The notes below the pieces were generated by a model. The model saw only the letters and a list, made by a program, of their open reading frames with translations. It had not been told where the DNA came from and searched no databases. This document shows positions 56,601 to 64,000 of a stretch of 64,000 nucleotides of DNA, piece after piece. Position 1 is the first letter of the stretch. Each line of letters starts with the position of its first letter. Source of the DNA: Pleodorina starrii (taxonomy: Eukaryota > Chlorophyta > Chlorophyceae > Chlamydomonadales > Volvocaceae); the NCBI GenBank assembly GCA_030267565.1, contig BRXU01000004.1, forward strand, positions 87,001 through 151,000, read 5' to 3'. The position numbers and the translations under genes were made by a program.

Positions 56601-59600
56601 AGCCCCCCGCCCCTGCCCCTCCCACCCGGCCCGTTGGACCCTGCAGCTCACCGCCCCGCTGGTCGGCCTCGGCGGCCTCGGCGGCATCGCTCACCTTCTC
56701 TTCACATGCCCTCTCCCCCCCCCCCACACACACACCACCCCCCCACATCCCCCCAACCACCCCTTCCCCACCAACCCCCCCCAAGCCCCAACCCCCCCCC
56801 CCCCCGGAGAAAACCAATAAGGTGAGGTAATAGGCCCGAGCCCACGCCACGTAGAAGGCCATTGGCAGCAACACATTGGAGCGGAACCCCGCCGTGTGCC
56901 ACCGGGATCTGGGGGGGGGAGGGGGGAGGGGAGGGGGGGAGGGGGGAAGGGAGGGAGGGGGGAAGGATAGGGGGGTGGGGAGGGGGTTGAAGAGCGAATT
57001 TGCAAAAACGGGTGGGGGGAAGACTGCAGCGGTGGAACGGTGGTGAGGGAGGGGCGAGGGGAGGGGCGAGGGGAGGGGAGTTAGGGGGTTAGGGTGGAGG
57101 AAGAGGAGGAGCGGGGGAGGATCGGCGGCTCGAGGCAATCGCCGCCCGTCCCCCTCTCGCGCGCCTCCCCTCCTGCCGTACTTCCGTACCACGCTGCGGG
57201 CGTCTCCCCCAAACCAGTCCCCCCCGCTCCGTCCGTGCCGCCGTCACCCCCGTCCATCAGTCCCCCCCTTCTTGGCAAGCTTACCTCGCTGTTCTTTTGC
57301 AGATGAGACGGAATTCTTCTGTTACGTTACCTTTCACGGGCTCCGGCCTATACGTGGATAACCCCCTTCTTGGCTCCACGCCGCCGCCCTTCCTGTCCCT
57401 CTCCCTCCCCCTCTTCTCCCCTCACTCCAACCCCCCTCCAGCTCCCCATCCCCCCCTCCCGCACCTCTGCTCCGCAGTGGCCTCAGCCGGGGGTCCGAAG
57501 CGCTGCGGGTCGCCGTGCCACCTTTGGGGGGGGGGGGAGGGGGAGAAGAGTTGGGTGGTCAGGTGGTGTTTTAGGGTTTAGGGTTTTAGGCAACATCTGA
57601 GGGCCGACACCCACGGCAACAAGTTGTGTGTGGCGGGGTGTGTGTGTGGGGGGGGGGGGGAGAGGGGCAGGGAGTGTTGTGGCGGTCTGGGTAGGGGGTT
57701 GCGGGTGGGGTGCAAGGTGCATGAGGGGGGGGAGGAGTTGGGTGCAGGGGGTAATGGGAAGGTGCACTGGTTGCGGGCCGAGGGTTGGGGCGGGGGGGTT
57801 GGGGTCTCCCCCCCCTCCCCCCCCTCCCGCCCGGCCGCCCTCCCCCCATCTCGTCAGCGTCATCTCCCTCCCCTCCCCTCCCCTGGCTGCGGTATTTTAT
57901 TCTGCCCCCCTCCTCCCACCCTCCCCTGGGCGTACCCTCAACCCCCTCAACCCCCTCAACCGCCTCAACCGCCTCAACCCCCGCAAACCGCTTTTCTCCG
58001 TGACCCGCTCCCCCCCTTTCCAGATTGTGGATGTCCCCCGCTCCCCCCCCCCTCACCTGAGGGACCAGGACACCAGCGCCGGAACCAGGTGCAGGAAGAG
58101 GCTGGTCACCTGAAGGGGGGGGAAGGAGGGGGAAAGTGGTGGGGGGGGGGTGGGGGGGGGGTACGGGAAGGTGCGTTGGCAAAGCACCCCCCAAACACGC
58201 ACACGCATACGCATACACACAATTCCCGGCGCAACGCGCAACGTAAAGGCACGGAAGAAACCTCCTCACCCCCCACCCACCCCCTCTGCCCCCCACCTTG
58301 TGCAGGTCGTGAAACACATCCAAACCCCTGCCCCTAAAACCCTAAACCCTAAACCCCTAAACCCCTAAAAACCCCCTCCCTGTACGTGGATACCCCACCC
58401 CCCTCCCCCCCACCTTGTCCAGGTCGTGAAACACCAGAGAGTTCCGAAAGGTGAGGATGGACCAGGCCAGTGGACCCGTGTTGTACGAAAAGGTCACCTG
58501 GGGGGGGGTGTACGGGTGGGTGTACGGGTGGGTGTGTACGTGCGTGTGTAGGGGTGTGGGGGGTAAAGGGGAACGAGGGAGGGTGGGTGTGCATCGCGGG
58601 AGGGTGGGTGTGCATCGCGTTGCTTTGTTGCGCTCTCTCCTTCCTCCCCCTCCTCCTCCCCCTCCCCCTCCTCCTCCTTCGGGTGATGACGTCACATTCC
58701 CGCGACACAGCACAGCACAGCACAGCACAGCACAGCGCAGGACACGCCGCGAAGCACAACAACCATGCAAATCACAGGTCATTCCGAATACGGCATAACG
58801 AACAGGCCACCCACCCTTCCCCCCTTCCCCCTCGGGCAATTCCACCTGTCAACTCAAACCCCACCTTGGCCAGGGGTGCGGATCGCGGCAGTACCCACAA
58901 CTGCAGTACCATCAGGAGGTTGGCGTAGTAACAGAAGTCGTACTGCAGTACGGCAAGGGAGTGGCGGGGGAGGGGTTGAAACTCAGTTCGGTTGCGCCCG
59001 AGGGTGGGGTGGGTGGTGGGGTTGGGGAGTGCAGTGTTGCGAAGTCGGTACACTGGTTGCAGCCATCCAGGCATGAGCCACCCCACCAGCCACCCCACCA
59101 GCCACCCCACCAGCCACCCCACACAGCCACCCCACACAGCCACCCCACACAGCCACCAAGGCACCATGGCACCAAGGCAGTACAACCACCAGACACGCAG
59201 ACAGATAACCACTTATAAGGTCCATATGTAACGTGGACGCAGGATAAGGACAAGCATAAGCATCATCATCGTAACGGCAATAAGAAGGAAGTACTGCAGA
59301 GCTGATGTCCCGTACATCCAAATAAAGTGGGTGGGTGGGTGGGTGGGGGATGTGAGGGGGGGTGGAAAGGGGGTGGTTGGCCCTGACAAGGGTAACTCGA
59401 CCAGGTCGACAGCCTCAACCACCCCCTTCCCCCCCGGGGGGGGGGGGGCACCCGGGGGACCTGCCGTATTCCCCCCTCAAAATCCCAATATCCTCCGCCC
59501 CCAGTCACTGTCCTCTGCCTCCTCTCCTCCCCTCTTCCGGTCACTGTAAACAGAGACCCAAATGTGTCCCATCGTGTCAGACAAAACCTAAATCGTCCCT

Positions 59601-62600
59601 TTCCCTCTTTCCCCTTCCCCCCGCTCCCCCCCAGCCGTGTTTTTACCTCCCTCTACCCCTCTCCCACTTCCCACCCACTCGCCCACCCGCACCCAACCTC
59701 CCCTGCCTCCCCCCTGTCCCCTCTCCTTCCCCCCCCCCCCGGGGGTGTAACCCAACCCAACCCAACCCAACCCACCCACCCAGCCCAGCCCAACCCAGCC
59801 CAGCCCAGCCCAGCCCAGCCCAACCCACCCACCCCACCAACCCACCCCACCAGATAGTAGTGCCACTTGCGGGAGAAGTACAGCGCCCACCGCGCCGCCA
59901 TGAGTACGGCACCCAGGCCGCCGTACAACAGGTAGAAGGTGGAGGGCGAGCGGCCGAGCCAGAAGGCGCACGTCCTGATTGCACGATTGGATTCAACATT
60001 GGATTGCATTCGATATTTGATTCATTTGGATCGGGAAAAGGGAACGGGCCCATGGGTCGGTGGGATCGGGTCCCTGGGGGCGGGCCCGTTTCGTTCTTTC
60101 GGGTCGTTCGCAGTTCGTTGCTCCCTCCGTCTTTCGTGCGGTACCATAAGCCCCACGTAGCCACACCGCGAGACGGTCCCCTCGTCCCCTCGTCCCTCCC
60201 CCCCCCCAGCCGCGCCCTCCCAGCCCCGCCCGCCCTAGAAGCGGCTCCGCACCGCTACCCACCGACCACCTGACCGCCTTCCCTTCTCCCCCCCCGCCCC
60301 CCCCGGCCTATACGAGGAGAACCCCCCCCCCCTCCCTCCCCCCACCCACCACATCATGGTGGTCCCCAGCAAGAACGACATCTTGTCCCTCAGCAGCAGT
60401 CCCCGGGGACCCAACACCCGCCGGACTAGCCGCACTCCCATCAGCCGAGCCACGAACTGAGGGAGGGGGGGGGAGGCGGGGAGGTGGCGGGGAGGGGGGT
60501 GGGGTGGGAAGGAGAGAGAGGGGGAGTGGGGAGGCGAGAGGGGTAGGGCAAGGGGTGGGGAGCGGGAGGGCGAGGGGAGGGAGAACGGGAGGGCAACAGG
60601 CTTTAGGGCGCACCGAGGGAGGGAAACGAGCTGGGTGTCACGACCCAGGAGCCAAGGCCTCAATACCACCGGTGGCCAGGGGCAAAGGTTTAGGCGCCCA
60701 ACTAACAACTCCCAACTCCCAACTCCCAAACCCCAAACCCCTCTTTGAACCCTCACTGCCCCCCCCCTCCCCACCGATTACCGGACCGCGAATCATCTAC
60801 CGCTCCCCCCACACCACCACCAACAAACACACACCATTCCAACCCACCAGCAGCCCCCCCACCGCCCCCCCCACCGCCCCCTCACCCGGCGGCGCTTGAG
60901 GCTGCTGATCAGCGCCTCCCTCCGCTCCTCCTGAGCAGGGGGGGGGGAGGGGAGGGGGCGGTAATGACGATGGCACCGCAGCGGTGAGGGGAGGTGCGGA
61001 CGCAGAGCCAGGTAGACAGACCGGTCGGAGGGGGGTGCGAGAAAACCGGAGGACGGGGGGTCAGGGAGTGATATGGAGGAGGAGAGGACGGGGGATACAT
61101 AAGTAGGGAGACGGGGGCGGGGGCGGGGGTGGCACTAACACAGCACACATACGTACGACACGTGTAACGACGGAGCGGTGGGCCGGTTATCTGGCTGGCT
61201 GGCTGGCTGGTGGGCTATTCGGACTGGACTGGACGGGACTGGACTCGGCTGGGTGTTACTCCGCTGGGCCGTTGCGGGGGCAACCCTATTCGCAACACGC
61301 CGTCACCCCCGCCCACCCGCCCACCCGCCCACCCGCCCACCCAAGCCGCCCTCGCCCTCGCGCCCTCGCCGCCTCCGTTCGCGCTCGCCCTCGCCCTCGC
61401 CCTCAGCCCCCAGCTCCGCGCCTCACCACCGAACCACACCATCTCTCTTACTCGGCCCACAACATCCTTAACGTTGCTGCGCTGCGACTACGGTACTCCG
61501 CGCGCGCCTTGCGTTTCTGCTGCACATTCATTCATCACCAGATCGCCGCCTTGCGGCCCCACCAACACCACCACCACCAAACCAGCCACCCTCCTCTGCG
61601 ACCCATCGCTGTGTTTCCATCTTTCTTCTGTACAGGAGGGGTAACCGGTATGTGTGTGTATATGTGTATGCGTATGTGTGTGTATGTGCATGTGTGCAAT
61701 GCGAAGTTTGACCTTGTTGCAGCCCGCCCGCCCGCCCGCCGGGCACCAAGAAGATAACCAATAAAAAAACCATGAATCCCAAAAGCAGGTAGTAGTAGAC
61801 CAGTAGTTGTCCAGATTGACGCGTAGAATGGGGGGGAAGGGGGTAAATACACAGACAAACACATTTAACCCCTCCCACCCCCACCCGGCCACCCCACCCT
61901 GGTCTGGGTTGGTCTGGCGGCGACGCGGTCGCAGCGTATTTTCAGCTCGGTAAGGTTACAGGTATGTTCGGTAAGTATTACTGGGTTCAGGGTCCGTTCG
62001 CTAACGCCGTCTCCGTCTCCGCTGCGGTATCATTTTCTACCACCCCACCCAACCCCCCCCGGCCACCCCACCTTGAGTTCTTGCAGCTGCTGCGGCAGGT
62101 CGTGGAAGCCCCCGTGCATGTCCATCATGGCCTCAGCAAACACAGCGGAACGGCCGCCTGGGAGGGGGAGAAAGGGGGCGGGGGAGAAGGGGGGCGGGGG
62201 GTTGAATGGAAAAAAGCTGGTGGGGTGGGCTGGGGAGGGGTATCGGGGCCAAGGGGGTTTGCTGTTGCCGTACCGGAGGACGCCGAGAGAGGGGTGCGGC
62301 GGCGGGGGCTTGAAGAATGAAAGAAGCCCAGGCGGTGGGAGAATAAGCGGCACAGACACACGGGGTTATGACGACTGGGCAAGGCAAGCGGACTGCCTGG
62401 TGCCTGCCTGTGTGCCCAGAGGGAAGTGGGGAGTGGGGGGGATTATCCACCCCACCCGCTCAGCCTCTCAGCCCCTCAGGCCCCCACCCGCTCAGCCTCT
62501 CAGCCGCTCACCCGCGGGCCCATTCAGGCAGCTCAGCACCGCATCCGCCGCCCGCTCCTCCGCCTCCTCAACCTCCGCCTCCGCCGCGGCGGCGGCGGCA

Positions 62601-63688
62601 GCGGCGGCGGCGACGCCGTCCCCGCCGGCCCCCTGCCGCTCGGCGCCCGCCCTGGCCTTGCCGCCGTCAACCGCGCCCTTCACCGCCGTCGCCGCCGCCT
62701 CCGCTGCCGCCGCCGCCGCGGCCTCCTCGTCGCTCTCGCCCACCATCCCCGGTACGACACCGCCCGCCGACGCGAACGAATCCCGCGCATCGATAAACCC
62801 CAGCCCGAATTCCAGATCCAGCTTCAAATTCAAATCTAAATCCAGCGCGTCGTCGTACTCGTCGCCATCGTCGACCCCATCCAGCGGCGGCCCGGAGCCA
62901 CCGCCGCCGCCGCCGGCGGCAGCGGCGGCGGCGGCGGCGCTGTCCGCGCCGCCGCGCCGGCGGCGCAGAACGTCGGCCGCCGTCGCCGGGCCGTTGTACA
63001 CATCCCCCAGGCGCCCCGAGATGCTGCGGCTTCGGCGCCGACCCAACCCACCGCCGCCGCCGCCGCCGCCAGCGGATGCGGCGGCATGTCCTCCGAAACC
63101 ATCGGCGCGCTCGTCACAGTCAGTGCCGCAGCCGCCGAGCGCCGCGACGTCGCACGTCACGCACCGCCGGGGAGGAACCGCCGCCGCCGCTGCTGCCGTA
63201 TCCTTCGCCGCCGCCGCGTCGCGTTCCGCCGCCACCGCGCCGGGCATCGCATCGGCGGCGGCGGCGGGCTCAGGCGCCGCTGCCACCGCTCGGCGGATCG
63301 CGTCGCGATGCTCGGCGACCGTCGAGGCGCTCGGCGGCGCGAAGGGCGACGCGGGCGTCGAGGGATCGCCGTCGGCGCGGCGGGGCGGCGTCTCATCCGG
63401 TGGCTCCCCTTCTGCGACAACTCCACCCTGCTGTTGCTGCTGCGGCTGTTGCTGCGGCTGCTGTTGATGCTGTTGATGCTGTTGCTGCTGTTGCTGCTGT
63501 TCCTGTTCCTGTTCCTGTTCCTTCTCTATCTCTCCTCCTTCTCGTTGCTTCTGGGGGTGCTGCTGCTCCTCCCCGCATTGCTTCTGACAACTCTGTTCCT
63601 GTTCCTGATCCTGGAGGGCGCACGTTGCCGCAGCGGGGAGCGCGACCGGGTCCGAAACTCGCGCCTCTTCCGTAGCTTGCAAATCCAT
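53630..63688 (-). CDS. GPC1: Glycerophosphocholine acyltransferase (GPC1, DUF2838 family)
   Basis: Exons recognised: 63688-62512, 62157-62072, 60930-60886, 60456-60350, 59974-59851, 58942-58865, 58497-58414, 58109-58057, 57521-57465, 56908-56815, 55588-55528, 55140-55022, 54308-54219, 53678-53630. GPC1 acylates glycerophosphocholine to lysophosphatidylcholine in ER membranes. The membrane core carries the family blocks: [83 protein letters not shown] and [16 protein letters not shown]. About 740 residues are accounted for. All junctions are in phase except between 56815 and 55588, where an exon ending in phase 2 is missing or the gap is misread; a Gly-rich open frame runs from 56815 to about 56640. 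The first exon adds 392 residues of Gln, Ala and Gly low complexity with a small Cys cluster ([16 protein letters not shown]), absent from plant and yeast GPC1 as recalled. Confidence 0.85.
54958..55021 (-). repeat. Family A intronic repeat abutting a splice donor
   Basis: In host-gene sense the intron begins GTGAGGGG and runs directly into TTATCCACGTATAGGCCGG, then AGCCCGTGAACGGTAAAAG and TAACAGAAGAAGGCCGTC. The repeat therefore starts within a few bases of the donor of the exon ending at 55022. Confidence 0.85.
55633..55677. repeat. Interstitial telomere-like tract
   Basis: Alternating GGGTTTTTAGGGTTTTA units close to the chlamydomonad telomere repeat TTTTAGGG, in an intron-containing part of the acyltransferase gene. 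Confidence 0.8.
55884..56178. repeat. ACAC(T/C)GACAC minisatellite
   Basis: Nearly 300 bases of mixed ACACTGAC and ACACCGAC units, ending in three ACAGAT units. It lies in the unresolved part of the acyltransferase gene and is open in three minus-strand frames (Ser-Val-Cys-Gln repeats), which is not evidence of coding. Confidence 0.9.
57306..57366 (-). repeat. Family A intronic repeat, long copy
   Basis: Plus-strand blocks are TTCTTCTGTTACGTTACC, TTTCACGGGCTCCGG and CCTATACGTGGATAACCCCC, about 90% like 54958-55021. It lies about 100 bases after the donor of the exon ending at 57465. Confidence 0.85.
58296..58322 (-). other. Partial duplicate of the end of an acyltransferase exon
   Basis: The minus strand reads GTGTTTCACGACCTGCACAA followed by GGTGGGG. 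This repeats the end of the exon at 58497-58414, GTGTTTCACGACCTGGACAA, including its splice donor, about 120 bases downstream in the intron. It differs by one base in the coding part (Asp to His). Confidence 0.85.
58333..58376. repeat. Interstitial telomere-like tract
   Basis: CCCTAAAACCCTAAACCC followed by CCCTAAA/CCCCTAAA variants, placed between the exon-end duplicate and a family A repeat within one intron. Shorter tracts occur at about 36083, 36433, 55795 and 57570. Confidence 0.85.
58379..58396 (-). repeat. Family A intronic repeat, short copy
   Basis: CCTGTACGTGGATACCCC on the plus strand, about 20 bases after the donor of the exon ending at 58414. Confidence 0.65.
59027..59304. repeat. 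Dispersed repeat family D, copy 2
   Basis: Shares with 36461-36689 the start GAGTGCAGTGTTGCGAAG, the block CACTGGTTGCAGCCATC, the AGTACAACCACCAGACA block and the end CGTAACGGCAATAAGAAGGA. The central CAGCCACC run is longer here. It lies in an intron of the acyltransferase gene, in the same plus orientation as copy 1. A fragment (GGTGCACTGGTTGCGG) occurs at about 57761. Confidence 0.85.
59755..59840. repeat. (CCCAA/CCCAG)n pentamer tract
   Basis: Blocks of CCCAA then CCCAG units in an acyltransferase intron, just before the exon at 59851. Confidence 0.9.
60304..60325 (-). repeat. Family A intronic repeat, diverged copy
   Basis: CCTATACGAGGAGAACCCCC on the plus strand, about 25 bases after the donor of the exon ending at 60350. 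Confidence 0.6.
61058..61074 (+). repeat. Family C intronic repeat, truncated
   Basis: GGTCAGGGAGTGATATG without the TTTATA part, in intron 2 of the acyltransferase gene. Confidence 0.6.
61981..62045 (-). repeat. Family B intronic repeat, full copy
   Basis: In gene sense it reads TGATACCGCAGCGGAGACGG, AGACGGCGTTAGCGAACGG, ACCCTGAACCCAGTAA, matching 40344-40401 along about 55 bases. It starts about 30 bases after the donor of the exon ending at 62072. Confidence 0.8.
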
Positions 63689-64000
63689 TTTTACTTCTTC
63701 GGCGGCGCGGGTTCCACGGCAGCGAAGGGGTCAATCAGCAAAAGCCGAGAGCAGCTTTCCGCGGAAATACCGGTAACGGGTGCGAGGGATTCGGGAGCGG
63801 GGAGGAGGGACCCGCCCCGGCCTTGCCAGGAAAAGTGGGTCCGGCTTGTTGCGCGGGCGCTCAAGAATATTTTTCACAGGAATGACAGTTGTTCTTCATC
63901 AGGCGCTCGGCAGTGTTTCTTTCTTGGTGGGGCCTCCTGTTGCGTTTTTGAGATTTGTGGTGCGGGCTTTTTATGCCAGGAGGCTCGACGCCCGATGTCT
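63689..64000. promoter_or_regulatory. Upstream region of the acyltransferase gene
   Basis: The sequence before the GPC1 start codon, presumably 5' UTR and promoter. No TATA box or other site was recognised. Confidence 0.4.

Noticed and set aside
61528..61892. Hydrophobic minus-strand frames that look like an extra GPC1 membrane exon
   Set aside because: No usable acceptor precedes the hydrophobic stretch, and the flanking exons join in phase without it in agreement with the family order.

Overview
The window looks like nuclear DNA of a volvocine or chlamydomonad green alga. The signs are GC-rich genes with many short exons, G/C-rich introns with GTGAG-type donors, Ala/Gly/Gln low-complexity inserts in conserved proteins, TGTAA motifs downstream of several stops, interstitial TTTTAGGG-type tracts, and a pherophorin gene, a family known from these algae. 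The species cannot be named from the sequence.

Layout. 0.4-5.6 kb (+): C-terminal five exons of a very large helical protein, possibly NBAS/Sec39-like. 5.6-19.9 kb: gene-poor and less GC-rich, with a glycosyltransferase-like fragment (8.2-9.0 kb), a reconstructed five-exon gene for a small secreted protein (13.7-15.4 kb, -) and large simple repeats. 19.9-23.3 kb (-): complete seven-exon pherophorin gene. 23.3-27.2 kb: mostly unassigned. 27.3-30.5 kb (+): ABA4-type carotenoid/neoxanthin protein. 31.8-33.0 kb (-): ribosomal protein eL29 and a 69-residue membrane protein. 34.4-42.1 kb (-): 12-exon FAD oxidoreductase of the plant renalase-like type. 42.6-48.2 kb (+): Sec14/CRAL-TRIO protein, divergent from it across a 477-bp gap. 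50.0-52.0 kb (+): glutamine-synthetase-like protein lacking most catalytic residues. 53.6-63.7 kb (-): glycerophosphocholine acyltransferase (GPC1/DUF2838) with a long low-complexity N-terminus.

The genes do not form one pathway. The secreted protein and pherophorin probably act in the extracellular matrix. GPC1, the CRAL-TRIO protein and possibly the NBAS-like protein point to membrane lipids and traffic. ABA4 and perhaps the FAD oxidoreductase point to the plastid.

Most notable: (1) the apparently catalytically dead glutamine synthetase homologue; (2) at least four short repeat families (A-D) recurring inside introns of unrelated genes, one of them often beside the splice donor, which suggests introner-like or MITE-type elements; (3) small or cryptic genes that appear only after splicing by eye. 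Exon models were built from splice-site phase and protein-family recall, without alignment or transcript data.
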